A stretch of 64,000 bases of DNA from Benincasa hispida (GCF_009727055.1 NC_052353.1:64561868-64625867), one strand, 5' to 3'. Numbered from the stretch's first letter, positions 1-16,329 are shown. The notes: a model not told the origin generated them from the letters alone. Numbers and translations are program-made.

Positions 1-3000
1 ACCTCGATCCCACTACTCTCCAAAAGAGGAGATAAGACGGTAACTATGATTTATTAGTCTTTGAGACATGCCTGGTAGAGAATGATGATTTTGCATGGAT
101 CCTTGATTCAGGTGCTACCAATCATATCAGCTCCTCTTACCAAGGATTCAATTCCTAGCAAACGTTGTCACGGGGAGAGATGACTCTTCGAATCGGTACT
201 GGTGAGGTTGTTTCAGCTGTTGCTGTAGGCAGACTGAAGTTATTTGTTGACAAGAACCGTTATCTATTACCGGATAATGTTTTTGTAGTTCCTTTTGTAG
301 TTCCTCATATAAAGAGGAACTTAATCTCGGTTTCTTGTCTCATTGAACAAGACTACACCGTGTCCTTTTCTGAGAATAAAGTGTTTATTTTCAAGAATGG
401 AATGGAGATTGCTTATGGTTCAATGGAAAATAACTTATATGTACTAAGGTCGTTAGTCATAAAACCCTTGTTTAACACTAAAATGTTCAGTACGGCAACA
501 ACAGCTAAAAGACCAAAGGTTTCTCCAAAGGAAAACACCCATCTTTGGAATCTAAGGTTAGGTCACATCAACCTCAATAGGATTGACAAGTTGGTGCAAA
601 GTGGACTTCTAAAGAGTTTAGTAGAAAACTCCTTACCGGTATGTGAATCATGCCTCGAAGGCAAGATGACCAAACGACCTTTTACTGGAAAAGGTTATAG
701 AGCCAAGGAAGCCTTAGAACTTGTACATTCAGACCTTTGTGGTCCGATGAATGTAAAAGCTCGAGGTGGGTATGAATATTTCATCTCTTTCATAGATGAT
801 TATTCAAGGTTTTAGTATCTCTTCCTAATGCAATGTAAGTCTGAAACCCTTGACAAGTTCAAGGAGTATAAGGCTGAAATTGAAAACTTATTAGGTAAGA
901 AGATAAAAAAATACTACGATCTGATCATGGTGGAGAGTATATGGACCGCTAATTCCAGAACTATATGATAGAACATGAAATTGTGTCCTAACTCTTGGCT
1001 CTTGGTACACCTCAGCAAAATGGTGTATCATAAAGGAGAAATAGAACCTTGTTGGACCTAGTTCGGTCTATGATGAACTATGTTCATCTTTCAGACTCGT
1101 TTTGGGGTTATGCAGTGCAGACTGCATGTTATATCCTGAACAACATTCCCTCGAAAAGTGTTTCTGAAACACCTTTTGAGTTATGGGAGGCCATAAAGGT
1201 AGTTTACGCCATTTCAGGATTTAGGGTTGTCCGGAACATGTGCTAGCGACTAACCCAAAGAAGTTGGAACCGTGTTTGAAGGTCTGTCTCTTTGTAGGCT
1301 ACCCCAAGGAAACGAAAAGAGGATACTTCTATGATCCAAGTGACAACAAAGTGTTTATTTACAAAAATGCTCTCTTCTTGGAAGAAGACCACATGAGGGA
1401 TCATAAGCCACGAAGTAAGCTCGTTTTACATGAGATCTTAAGTGAGACTGAGACTATTGAGGGTTCAACAAGAGTTGTTGAATAGGCCGACAAATCAACA
1501 AGAGTTGTTGAGGTCGAAACATCTAGTCAACCAACTCAAGAGTTGAGAGTGCCTCGACGTAGTAGGAGGGTTATGAACCCATCGAATCGTTACATGGGTT
1601 TGACTGAAGCCCAAAACATCATTATGAATGATGGGGTCGAGGATTCATTGTCTTTTAAGAAAGTAATGGAGGATGTTGACAAAGATGAATGGGTTAAGGT
1701 CATGAATCAGGAAATGGAGTCTATGTACTTCAATAACGTCTGGAGCTTGTTAATCCACCTGATGGGGTAAGACCAATTGGGTGTAAGTGGATCTATAAGC
1801 AAAAAAGATGTGTAGATGGAAAGGTACAAACCTTTAAGGCTAGACTCGTGCCGAATGGTTATACCTAGGTTGAGGGAGTTGACTATGAGGAAACTTTCTC
1901 ACCTGTTGTCATGTTGAAGTCTATCAGGATTCTTCTATCCATAGCCACATTTTATGATTATGAAATATGACAAATGGACGTCAAGACTGCCTTTCTTAAT
2001 GGTAATCTTGAGGAGACCATCTATATGACTCAACCAAAGGGGTTCGTAGTTCCATATCAAGAGCAAAGAGTTTGCAAAGGTTCGTAGTTCCAGATCAAGA
2101 GCAAAGAGTTTACAAGCTTAATAGGTCCATTTATGGGCTGAAACAAGCATCTAGATCTTGGAACATCAGATTTGACACTGTTGTCAAGTCGTTTGGCTTT
2201 GACTAGAACGTTGATGAGCCTTGTGTTTACAAGAAGATCATCAACAACTCAGTAGCTTTCCTGGTACTGTATGTAGATGATATCCTACTCATTGGTAATG
2301 ATGTGGGGTATCTGACTGATATTAAGAAGTGGCTAGCTGCCCAGTTCCAAATGAAATATTTGGGTGAGGCACAGTATGTTCTCGAGATCCAGATTATTTG
2401 GTCGCAAGAACAAACGGTTAGCCCTGTCTCAGACATCATACATTGATCAAATGTTGATGAGGTATAGGATGCAGGATTCTAAAAGGGGTTTGTTACCCTT
2501 CAGACATGGAATTGTTTTGTCTAAGGATCAATGTCCTAAGACACCTTAAGAAGTTGAGGAGATGAGACAGATTCTCTATGCTTCTGCTCTAGGAAGCTTG
2601 ATGTATGCAATGTTATGTACTCGATCCGACATTTGCTATGCAGTAGGGATTGTCAGTCGGCATCAGTCCAAACCAAGATTTGATCACTGGACGGCGGTCA
2701 AGACGATCCTCAAGTATCTTCGGAGAACAAGGGACTACATGCTTGTGTATGGAGATAAGAATTTGGTCCTTACAAGATACACAGACTCTGACTTTTAAAT
2801 CGATAGATATTTTCGCAAATCGACATTGGGGTCAGTGTTTACTCTGAATGAAGGGGCTGTAGTTTGGCGAAGCATCAACCAAGGATGCATTGCAGACTCT
2901 ACTATGGAAGCCGAATACGTAGCTGCTTGTGAAGTAGCTAAAAAGGCTGTTTGGCTGAGGAAGTTCCTTTCAGATTTGAAAATTGTTCCCAATATGGATT

Positions 3001-3360
3001 TGTCTATCACTCTTTATTGTGATAACAGCAAGGCTGTGGCAAATTCGAAGGAACCTTGGAGTCATCGTTGGGGTAAGCACATAGAACAAAAATATCACCT
3101 GATTAGGGAGATTATGCATCGTGGTGATGTAATAGTCACGAAGATCGCATTGGAGCACAACGTTGTTGATCCCTTTACAAAGGCCCTCACGACTAAAGTG
3201 TTCAACAGTCACCTAGAGAGTCTGTGTCCGCGGGACATGCGACATCTTGTCTACAGCAAATGGGAGATGATACTGAGGTATGCCCTAGTTTATTGTATAT
3301 TGTATATTTTTATATTGTATTGTACATTAGTCTCCCGAGTCATTAGGACAAGTGGAAGAT
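1..3360 (+). pseudogene. Ty1/copia retrotransposon pol (element 1), decayed
   Basis: Remnant of a copia polyprotein entering from the left edge. In order: aspartic protease with WILDSGATNH (about 96-125), GAG-pre-integrase with the LWNLRLGH zinc-finger start (about 540-680), integrase core (HSDLCGP near 728, FIDDYSR near 790), the integrase C-terminal part (about 1050-1480), reverse transcriptase with the catalytic YVDD box at 2270-2281, and RNase H ending in DPFTKALTTKVF (about 3170-3200). Stops and frameshifts break the frame, for example after FNS near 158, after SRF at 815, near 1246, after 1770 and at 2549, so no functional polyprotein can be made. The gag end lies outside the window. 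A 39 bp tandem duplication sits in the RT part. It is followed directly by its 3' LTR at 3361. Confidence 0.93.
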
Positions 3361-5539
3361 TGTTGGGATTGGTGTTCTAATTCTCCTGGAGTCTCAGTGT
3401 TTTTGTAAAGATACACATTGTTCAATGAATAAAATAAGTGTTATTTAATTCTAGCATTTACTCATATCCACTAAACAAATCTCATTGGTTATCTTATGTG
3501 AATTTAAGCATGTATATGTGATATACAAGTGGATCATGTCTTAAGTAATAACCTAAATAGGTCTGTAGTATAAGGATTAAGGTGGGATACATGATCCTGG
3601 TGACACTACGGATACGACCCGCTTTGTAGAGGTTTGCAAGTGTTGTAAACTCTTACAGATGGTAGATCCTGACCATTCATGTAGAGACGTGTGAGCGAGA
3701 GTATCCGATACAAAGAATTTGTATAAGACCTAAACCACGAGATGACTAGACTCTGTATATAACGTCATTGATACTCGAGACTTGCATCTCACCTAAACGA
3801 CCATAGGTGACACGATCTCAATCCTGAGTGTTTTGGGAGCTCCTACCTTTGAGGGTGGTCCTTTGATTAGTATGGATGAGAGTGGCCAGATTTCCAACTC
3901 AACATGCCTACCTTTTTGGAGACTTGTCTGAACTAGAAGCTGGGAACTCAATCCACAAGATGGAATTCATTCTTTTCTCGAAGTAGGGATAAGTAGAGAG
4001 ATTGCTCCCTTAAGGGGTGATTCCGGGGCTTGAACATAATAGCCACAACTTCTCTTTGTAAGAGAAGACTAGATCATGGTAGAACTATGACTTATATTCA
4101 TTAGAGAGATCAGTGGTACTTAAGGAGACAGATGTAATTACAGGGCATAATGGTTATTGGCCCAACTGTACTTACGAGCGATCTGTGAAGGGTTGTCGTA
4201 GTGCTGATTGGTTAAGATGGACACATGATATATCTGTTGTAAAGAGAGTTCAGTTTTTGGTCTTTAGTGGAGTGCCTGGCAGTTAATAGATGGTGGATCC
4301 CGTGACTAAAGAGTTTAGTCAGTTATTCCCGTACCGTTGGAGCTTCGAGCTACAGGTCCATGAGGTCCCCTTGGTAGCTCAATGGATTCAGTTGAGGATC
4401 AGTTCTTGGTGTTAATTTGAAATGTTCAAATTGACAAGAGGTATTTTGATTATATATGATATAGTCGGTATGATATATGAGATACATCTAGTGGAGGATT
4501 GATGTAAATGAGATTTACATTAAGTACCATGGAATAGAAAAAGAACTATGGTTTATATGTTTCATGAGATGAAATACTAAAACTATAGGTTATAAATATA
4601 GTATGATAAGTTGGTTATCATTTATATTTATAATAATATTAATTATTGGATAATTAATTCTTTTTCTTTAATAACCAAGTGAGTGGGTGGTTATTAAATT
4701 CGTGGTAACCGTGACTTTAAAAAGAAAGTAGTTCTCCTATTTTGAAAACATGATTTATAAAACGATTGAAAATTTTTTTGGGTTTTTTCTCTCGGTGCAA
4801 AGGATCTCACGGTAGTCGTCAAGTAAATACGAATTTACTTAACGATGACTGGGCGAGCTAAACAATCGTGCAATATTTAATAAATGATCGCATAGTTTTG
4901 CTAGACAATCGCTTGCCCAAAGTAAACGATCGTGTAGTCTCTGTAGACGACAGACCGAGCTAAACGATCGCATATCTTTTGTTAGAAGATTGCTTAGCTT
5001 TATCTAAACGATTGGGCATTGACCTATACAATAGGTCTCCACCATCTCCCACTTGCCTAGTCATGTACGCGATCAGTGTTTCCTTCTCCATCTGCCTCAT
5101 ACCAAGTATGAACAGAGCCCACCCTCTGGATTCTCACACCGAGAATACCAAGATCGCCTTGTTGATGGTGTCTTACTCAACTCGACACCGTCGAGGTTTT
5201 TTGGAGGTCGTTCGTGTTATTGCTGAGGAGTTCGTGACCAAGGTGATCGTTGTGGACAAACGCGAAGTGTTCGTGCTATGTTTGTGCTGTGTTGTGGTCG
5301 TATAGATCGAGTGTTCGAGGTCGCTGTGGTTCAAGCGTTCGTAAGCAAGTAGCGTGGAGACGAGGTGACAAATGTTCGAAGAGTTATTCCTCGTTCATTT
5401 GTTGTTCATGCTGTAATTTCTCTATTATTTGTATAACCGCTTGTTTGAAGTCGACTATAAATATATGTTCACTCATGATTGTAATTTGGAATAGTCTTTC
5501 TTCCGCTGCTCATGGAAATCTCACATCCGATTTCCTTCA
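3361..5539 (+). repeat. 3' LTR of copia element 1
   Basis: Begins TGTTGGGATTGG right after the RNase H end and a short purine stretch (agtggaagat), and ends ...ttccttca, giving TG...CA termini and about 2.18 kb. A TATA box (tataaata) lies at about 5456-5463. The segment about 4850-5010 is packed with variants of the motif aaacgatcg. Related LTRs, in both orientations, occur at 22378-24429, 28546-30789, 42420-43405, 43413-45303 and 45652-46830. Small open frames inside it, such as 4979-5305, look like chance. The right boundary is inferred from the matching ends of the solo copies. Confidence 0.82.
4850..5010 (+). repeat. cgatcg motif block in the copia LTR
   Basis: Repeated variants of (ta)aacgatcg(ca/tg)ta occur about eight times in 160 bp. 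Equivalent blocks lie at 22755-22880, 28960-29190 and 44810-44945, all in the 3' third of LTRs of this family. Confidence 0.7.
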
Positions 5540-5554
5540 AATAAGACATAGAAG

Positions 5555-8052
5555 AATAAAACGGCAGATTTGTGGCATGCAAGACTTGGTCATGTTAGCT
5601 ATAGAAAATTGAAGACAATGATAAAAAAGTCTATGCTTAAGAGGTTGCCTCAACTTGATATCAGAGAAGACATGGTCTGTGCTGATTACCAGTATGAGAA
5701 GGCACATCAACTACCATTCAAGGAGTCCAAATTCAGAGCAAAGAAACCATTGGAGCTGGTGCATTCTAACGTATTTAGTCTGGTTAAACAATCTTCAATT
5801 AGCAATATGCACTACATGGTGAATTTTATTGATGACTTCTCTAGGTATATTTGGGTGTTCTTTATGAAAGTGAAGTGTTAAACAATTATAAAATTTAAAG
5901 AATTCAAAGAACGACTTGAAGGTGAATTAGGAAAGACAATTCGATGCCTACATTCAGATAACGGGGAAGAATACATGTCTAATGAATTATCTCAATGATT
6001 GCAAAAGTATAAGATATGTCATCAATTGACGTGTCCAAACACTCCACAATAAAATGGGGTGAAAAAAAGAAAAAATAGACATCTTGCAGAAGTATGTCAC
6101 AGCATGTTACATGCAAATAATGTGTCAGGAAGATTTAGGGTTGAATGCATGAGAATAGCAGCCCATGTGGTTAACACTTCCCCAATAGAGGCTTGGATTC
6201 AAGTTGCTTTATGAAAAGTTGTTGAACATCAAGCCAACATTTAGGCACTTTCGAGTCTTTGGTTGTGTGTGTTATGGTACCAAATCATTTGGAAAGCAAG
6301 TTTGACAAGAAAACAATTAGATGCATCTTTTTTGGATATGACAATCAAAGAAAATGGTGGAGGTGTGTTGATCCTATCAATGGACGATGTTATACATCAG
6401 AGAATATTATATTCGATGAAGCATTGTCATGGTGGGCATCTGAATCAGAAATGGCAACCAAAGATGATAAATCTTTCAAAGAAGGATCAAATGAAGAGAT
6501 GAGTCAAGTGCAACAACCTCTAACAGGAGGAGAAGAAGAAAATGATGAAGATGAAGAGAGCAATTAAGGACACATATCGTGTAAATGGGTTCAACGCATA
6601 TGGGACTTGGTGCCAAAGCCTAAAGATGTTCAACGCATATCGAGTAAATGGGTTTACAAAATTAAAACTCGAGCAAATGGGACGGTAGAGAGATACAAAG
6701 CTCAACTGATAACTCGAGTGTTCTCTCAACAGTATGGCCTGGACTATGATGACACGTTTAATCCTGTAGAAAAGCTCACTACTCTTCGAGTCTTATTAGC
6801 ACTTGCTACTAGTAAGGATTGGGAGCAACGGTAGATGGATGTTAGGAACGCTTTCTTAAATGGAAAGTTGGATCGAGAATATACATGGAGCAACCAAAAG
6901 GATTTTAGGATGAAGCTCATTATGTCTACATATGCAAGTTGAGAAAGGCTTTATATGGTTTGAAGCAAGCACCAAGAGCCTAGACGAAAAAATTGCAAAA
7001 TTTCTAACTGAAAGTGGTTTTGCATTAGCTCCAGCATATTCCAACTTATTTGTCAAAGCTCAAGACTCAAAGATCACAATCATATTAGTCTAGTTGATGA
7101 TTTAATCATAACAAAAGACCACATAGAAGAAGTTCGATAAATAAAGTAGAATATACTAGTCCGATTTGAAATGAAAGAGCTTGGAGAACTAAAACATTTC
7201 CTTGGACTAAAGGTGGAGCACTCAGAGAAAGGATTGTTCCTTGGACAACAAAAATATGTAAAAAAATCTTCTGCAGAAATATAGAAATAGTGACTACCAA
7301 CCAATATCTACACCAATGGAGGTTAATAAAAAGTTCTACATGCATGAAAGTAAAGATCTTGTAAGCTCAACGATATATCATCTGTTGGTAGGAAGTTTCA
7401 TTTGCCTTACTTTAACAAGACCCAATATCTCATATTCCGTCGGAGTTGTGAATCATTACATGCAGAATCCGAAGAAGCCTCATTTTGAAGTAGTTCGAAA
7501 AATTTTAACACATCTAAAAGGAACAAATGAATGTGGCTTTTTATATAAGAAAGGAGACGACTGCAAGTTAGAAGGCTTTTACGATGGTGATTATGCTGAA
7601 GATCATGATACACGGCGATCAACTACTAGTTACGTGTTCAAACTTGGTAGTGGAGCAGTTTCTTGGTGTGGCAAAAGACAACCAAAAGTCACATTATCTA
7701 CCACAGAAGCAGAGTAACAGTCATGACAGTACAAGAGAATATGTGGATAAAGCAAATAATGAAGGATTTTCATCAAGAAGTTAATCATGCAGTGACTTTA
7801 TTCTGCAACAACCAATATGCAATTCGCTTAGCTGAGAATCCAGTATTTCATGCAAGGACAAAGCATGTGGAGGTACATTACCACTTCATTGGAGAAAAGG
7901 TACTTCAAGAGTAAATTGAGATGAAGCCAATAAAGATAGAAGATCAAGTTGCAGATGTATTCAGGAAAGAGCTACCTGCAACCAAACATGCAAAATTTCG
8001 ACAACTACTCGGGATGATTGAAAGACCCATAATAGTTAGTGTTGAGGAGGAG
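5555..8052 (+). pseudogene. Ty1/copia pol (element 2), 5'-truncated and decayed
   Basis: A second, different copia polyprotein starting abruptly in GAG-pre-integrase ([14 protein letters not shown], about 5568-5610), then integrase ([18 protein letters not shown] near 5820-5860), RT (KWVYKIKTRANGT about 6645-6685; a decayed LVDD with a stop just before it near 7090), and RNase H (about 7560-7910, ending near 8000 with the ELPATKH segment). Stops and frameshifts are frequent. Its gag and protease are missing: the frame begins about 15 bp after the end of the LTR of element 1, which suggests that element 1 inserted into element 2, or that a deletion joined them. A polypurine tract (gttgaggaggag) lies immediately before the 3' LTR. 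Confidence 0.9.
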
Positions 8053-8503
8053 TGTTAAAATATAAATTAACACTAACTAATCTAGAAGATTTTTGAAGTA
8101 TCTACAAAATGACATAAAAGTGTAAATTAGTTTTTTTCTAGAATTATGTTGAAATATGTAAATTGTAAATAAATACTACAAAAGTAAGGATCTAGGATTG
8201 TCTTAGGTTTTCTCTAGGTTTAAGGAGAATTCCTTTAGATAAGAATAAACCATGAAAAATTTAAATATTTAGAATCCAAGAAAAGTCTATAGAGATCCTT
8301 TTACTTAGCCTCCAAAGATCTCATGCCTATAAATAGAAGGTGTAGCCCCATATGTAGCCAAATAAAGTTGAGAGTTAGCAGAGAAAAATGAGTGTAGTAA
8401 AGGAGTATTCTCTCAAAAGTGTTTATCTTTGTTCTTTCTTAAATAAAAGTTCTTTTTCTTCCAAGATTGCCTCTCTTCTATTTTTGTGCCAATTTCTTCA
8501 ACA
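8053..8503 (+). repeat. 3' LTR of copia element 2
   Basis: Starts TGTTAAAATATAAATT after the polypurine tract gaggaggag and ends ...tttcttcaaca, giving 451 bp with TG...CA ends. A TATA box (tataaatag) lies at 8328-8336 and the downstream region holds polyadenylation-like A-rich sequence. Size and structure fit an ordinary copia LTR. No partner 5' LTR lies in the window. Confidence 0.85.
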
Positions 8504-9737
8504 GAATTGAGATCATATGGTAGAGGTATCTGAAAACGAACAAAATCTACAAAACTAAATGTACTGTAGGAAGAAAAGAATCCATGGAATAATCTATAGA
8601 AAAGACGAGAGGATCTCAAATGAAATGGAAGAACTTCAGTCGAGGGTTGAGAAAGAAGGTTTCATAAGGGGGTTGAGAGAAACGAGGGCTTGAAAGAAGC
8701 TTGAGGAATAAGGTAAGTCAGTTCACTGTAATCCAAGTCCACCGACTTCCATCTTATATGATATTGGACCGGACCCCAAACACTCAGTTGGATTTTGAAC
8801 CCAACTCATAGCAACCCATGTCGTCCCCCATGAAAATATAAATATGCAAAAGACTAATAAAAACAACCTTTTTATGTATAAAAGAAAAAATAAATTGAAC
8901 ATTTTAGTGGAAAAAAATCCAAATATGAAAATGATATTTTAACCTACTCTATTCTCTTATAGTCTTCCTATAAATTAATGTAGACTTGAATGTCGTGGAG
9001 CTCTTTGTACAGCAAAGCCAACTCTTGAAGTTTGAAATGGCCTCCACGAAAAGCTTAAAACTTCTTTGGATTTTGATTATTGAGCTTGGACTTGAATTCA
9101 AGGGCCACATCCACGTGTTCCACAGTACGAAGTTCTGTTAATTCATTTTCGTGGCAGCCATGAAAGGGCATTCCAAGCTTAAAAGATAAAGAGCTGGTTG
9201 ATGGTGGTGTAAGTGAAATTGACTAGGGGTTTCTAGTCGAAGCAATTCTAATGTACAACAAAATTGACATCTTTGAGCTTTTTTGGCTATCAAAGAACTC
9301 GATGGAGGAAGAAGAACCGTACGCAAGGATGATGTAGAGAGATTCTTGATTTCAAAACCAAAATTGAGCAATCGATTCAGTTGAATCTCAATGAACCATA
9401 CGATAATACCAATAATCTTGGCTAGTTCAGTGAAAACCCAAATCAAACGAGCTGGTAAGGACTAGAGTAAAATTCAGGATGAAACTAATATTAGATGCCA
9501 TAAAGTAGTTGATAACTCTAACACGATCCCACAAGTCTACATAACTTGACAAAACAACCACAAAAATTCTGGAACATTCAATTTATTACTACCACTCGCT
9601 CAGCTAAATCTTTATCATAGACTTAAGAAACTAGAACTCGGAGAAAATCAGGATAACAGTACATATTTTGTAGATACATACAGCAGTCCATCGAACACGA
9701 TCGAGCTAGTTCATGGGTTTCTGGTTGGTGGCACATT
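8504..9737. other. intergenic, no gene seen
   Basis: No coding exon or recognisable repeat was seen. The last 100-200 bp next to 9738 are probably the 3' untranslated region of the KARI gene, which is on the - strand. Confidence 0.5.
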
Positions 9738-13192
<3,455 letters not shown>

Positions 13193-13316
13193 CGATGAGT
13201 CAGCAAAGGAGTGAGGAATGACGAAGAAAGGTGAGAAATGCAGGGTTTTAATAGAGTCTCAAGGTTGGTTCATTCGTATGATTCAATATCCACCTACCAC
13301 GTGTAATTTTATATAT
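13193..13316 (-). promoter_or_regulatory. upstream region of KARI, incomplete
   Basis: This is the 5' flank of the KARI start codon, probably 5' untranslated leader. It contains a cacgtg-like G-box core (ccacgtg near 13298). The region is cut by an assembly gap at 13317, so the promoter cannot be judged. Confidence 0.35.
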
Positions 13317-13321
13317 NNNNN
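13317..13321. other. assembly gap (5 N)
   Basis: Five ambiguous bases follow an AT stretch (ttttatatat). Sequence continuity across this point is not proven. Confidence 0.99.
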
Positions 13322-13936
13322 CTTTGAAAGCATAGTTTTATATTTGTGTTCGTAAATGGTAAATGTTAAACGATAAGAATAATTGGGGAAATATGGATGT
13401 TTTAGAAATTAATCCAGTAAAAATGGTTGTTTTGAAACTATTTAGAAAAAAGGTTTTTTTTTTCCCCTTATTTGAATACGCCTCTTCAAGAGATCGTATT
13501 CAATATTATTTTAATATTTTTTTGACTGCTCGTCTTGAATGTATTTCTTAAAGGACACATTTAAATAATTAAATTAGGAAAAAAAAAAGATGAAATGTCA
13601 AATCCGTCTAAATGTATCTGTTCAAAAGATGCATTCAGACGCTTGACCGTGATGAATTTATCGTTTTCTATTTCACCCACCGCCTTAAATTTTACCCATT
13701 TCCCCCCAATTTCTTCACTTTCTTCCTCCATTTTCTCATTAACACCCATTTTTCTTCCATCTTATTTGATTCTTTTTCTGATCGGTTTATTGCATACCAA
13801 AATAATTTTTAAAGTCATTAACTTGTTATTCAATTCTTTTTCAGACGCTTTACCAAATACGATATTATCTACTATGAGGGTCTTGCGTAAACTCACCTCT
13901 ATATATTGAGTGTGATATTCAAATAGTAATGTTCCA

Positions 13937-14296
13937 ATGGAAGAACAAGGTGATCTAGCAAGAAATCAGGATGTTCCTATTCGACCTAATGTTCAGAATG
14001 AATATCCAGCAACCTCAGTCGATCATTTTACACGTAGTTCCATTATGTCATCTCCCTCAACATTTGAATTTTTTCCAACAACCCTTAGTATGCAAAGTAT
14101 GGAAGAAGGGCAAACTTCACATGTCCGTCCAGATGTCCATAATCAGAATGTGACATACCGACATCGTGATAGGGATATACATTTTACAAAGGAGGGTCAA
14201 CCATCAAGTGTAAGAGGCTGTGGCGATCCTGGACACTATGTGACTCAACATAATCGATATAGGCATAATAGAGGATCTTATTCTGGTCATAAATAA
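13937..14296 (+). pseudogene. hypothetical 119-residue open frame, possibly transposon-derived
   Basis: I do not recognise this protein. It starts with a real ATG (MEEQGDLARNQDVPIR) and is Ser/His/Arg/Asn-rich with no membrane segment. A near-repeat inside it (RPNVQNE about residue 17, RPDVHNQ about residue 64) suggests an internal duplication. The C-terminus is basic (HNRYRHNRGSYSGHK). Low-complexity tails of this kind occur at the ends of plant mobile-domain proteins, but I see no such domain upstream, so that is only a guess. It lies just upstream of a LINE insertion, in AT-rich DNA. Confidence 0.25.
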
Positions 14297-14371
14297 AGAA
14301 AATTGTACTTATAATCAAATTTATTATTCAAATAAGAAAATGCACTTTGACCAAATACTATTAAATGCATC

Positions 14372-14387
14372 AAATATTATTAAATCT
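14372..14387 (+). repeat. target site duplication of the LINE, left copy
   Basis: The 16 bp aaatattattaaatct is repeated without mismatch at 14984-14999, flanking the LINE fragment. The flanking DNA also holds a diverged duplicate (tgcactttgaccaaatactattaaatg near 14341 and near 15004). Confidence 0.85.
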
Positions 14388-14983
14388 ATTTATTTTTTGA
14401 GTGTGGGTTTGGGAGAGAGGTGTTGTCTAGTGTGTTGCATCAGTCGGGTTCGACGCATCGGATGATCGGTTGGGATGTAGAGTTGAGTTGGTTTGTGCCG
14501 AGTGGGGCGGGTAAGGAGGGTTGCTAGAATTGTTTCGTGGTTTTTTTTCTTAGGTGTGCCTTCCATATACTACATCTGGCAGGAGCGTAATCGGCGGTTG
14601 CATGGAGGTCGACCGAAGTCGGTGTCTGCTTTGATTCACCTTATGGTCTCTACAATTTGTGCTCCTGCTACTTACTGGCGGGTTGACCTTCTTGGTCTTA
14701 TCTAGTGTGTGTACGGATGTTTTTTCTTTTTGAATTTCACGTTGTTCTCTGTTTTGCTGTAACCCCTAGTTTGTGGGGTTTTTGGTTCTTTTCTCTGTCT
14801 TTCTCTTTGATGTTTTACGAGTTTGCATTTATGTGTTGGTTTTGTTCTGGTCTTATCCTGTTGGCTTTGTTTTGGTTTTTTTGCCCTGTCTTTGTCTTTG
14901 CTTGTGTTTTGTTGCTTTGATGTCTTGATCTTGGCGGTGGGATCCCCTTGTTATTGTATAATAATATCACCTATTCTAAAAAA
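14388..14983 (+). mobile_element. 5'-truncated LINE (L1-type) insertion
   Basis: About 600 bp insertion bounded by a perfect 16 bp target duplication (aaatattattaaatct at 14372-14387 and 14984-14999). It ends in a short A tail after ttctaaaaaaaa. The frame 14493-14705 carries YYIWQERNRRLHGG, the hallmark of the zinc-binding reverse-transcriptase C-terminal domain of plant L1 elements. The GC content and the T/G-rich 3' region differ from the AT-rich surroundings. Short length and loss of the 5' part are typical of LINE retrotransposition. A few terminal bases overlap with the A tail, so the exact edge is uncertain. Confidence 0.85.
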
Positions 14984-15639
14984 AAATATTATTAAATCTG
15001 TCCATGCACTTTGATCAAATATTATTAAATGTGTATGTCCAGGAGACACAATCACCTTTCTTTTCTTTTCTTTTCTTTTTTTAAATTTAATTATTGAATG
15101 AGTCTCTCGAAGAAACGCATTCAAATAAAGAAAAAAAAATACCACATTTTCCTTGATAGTTTGAACACAACCTCTTTTATCTAATTAAGTTCTAAAACAC
15201 CCTTATTTCTTCAATTAAACCCAAATGAAGAAATATAATTATCAAATTAATTATGGATACATTACACTGTTTCTTTTGGAATAAATACGTTGGGAGCTAT
15301 GAATTTAGGTTACAAAAAAAGCACTTAATGGGCTCTTACACTTCCTCCAACATCAGATTTTTTTTTTTTTTTTTTACGTCAACACTCTTTTAATTCTTTA
15401 TTTAGACTCTCAATTAGTTATTATAGTCTTATAATAATTTATGTTTGGAGTATAGACTATTATAGTCTAAATTCTAATAGTATATATTTTTAGTGCATAT
15501 TTACTAAACATTGTGGATAATAATGATTTTCAATTAGTTTACTATGCTAGCTAAGTGTGAGTTATAAGAAGTTAGAACTTCGACTATTATAATGAGAGAT
15601 CCAAACATTGAGTGAGCTATAATATCCACTCTACTCAAG

Positions 15640-16320
15640 GCAAATTTAGAGGTCCAAGCGTCCTTATGTCATTGCAAGGCTAGATTAATAGACCTGATTT
15701 AGTGGGCATAAATTTAGTGGAATTAATTGATCATGAATTGTTCCTTCGACATGTGGTAGGTTATTTTCCTCAGTCAACTACAAGTCGCAACAATCCTTTC
15801 AATAACAAATGGTGTACCTCTCCCTGTAACTCCTTCAAGATGAACTTTGACGCGATTGTCTTAAATGATGATGTGGGAAGTGGAGCTAGCATTTGTAATT
15901 TCAGTGGTGATGTTATGTTGACTATGGAGAGCTACAAATTCTTGGTTGTTTGAACCATTGAGCTTGCAATGGCCATTGTCATCCATGAGTAAATTCCCAA
16001 AGTTCTTGAAGTTGTACTTCCTCTCTTTGGGCTAAAATGGATTTCCTAATGATGTGAGGTGTCTTAATAGAAAAGACTCGTCATGTGAATGAGGTTCATG
16101 CTTTTATCGATTCTCTTTAGGTCTGCAACCCAATGATTCCATTCAAGACTTCTACTAAAATTTCAATTGTAAGTGTAATACTATCACTCATGATTAAGTA
16201 CTCATGCTCAAAGCCATGAATTTTCAACGATTTGGTTTGAAGACCACCCAACTTGGGTAGACTCTGCTCTCCTTTGTGGCATTCAAATTCCTTAATATTC
16301 CCTCGATGTTATTTTCTTTC
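15640..16320 (+). pseudogene. decayed RNase H-like (RVT_3) fragment of a non-LTR element
   Basis: The frame at 15702-15953 contains KMNFDAIVLNDDVGSGASI, matching the start of the plant RNase H-like domain found at LINE C-termini. The first catalytic Asp region is visible and the glycine-rich turn after it fits. Downstream, broken frames resemble the rest of the domain, with WFEDHPTWVDSALL-like reading near 16230-16270. Stops at 15953 and beyond show it is dead. No target duplication was found, so it may be an old LINE tail or a fragment of a domesticated RNase H gene. Confidence 0.6.
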
Positions 16321-16329
16321 CGTATTACT

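Noticed and set aside
4979..5612. Two open frames of 108 and 120 residues
   Set aside because: They lie within or across the end of a copia LTR and encode no recognisable domain.
14705..15014. Phe/Cys/Leu-rich open frames resembling a membrane protein
   Set aside because: They are translation of the T/G-rich 3' region of the LINE.
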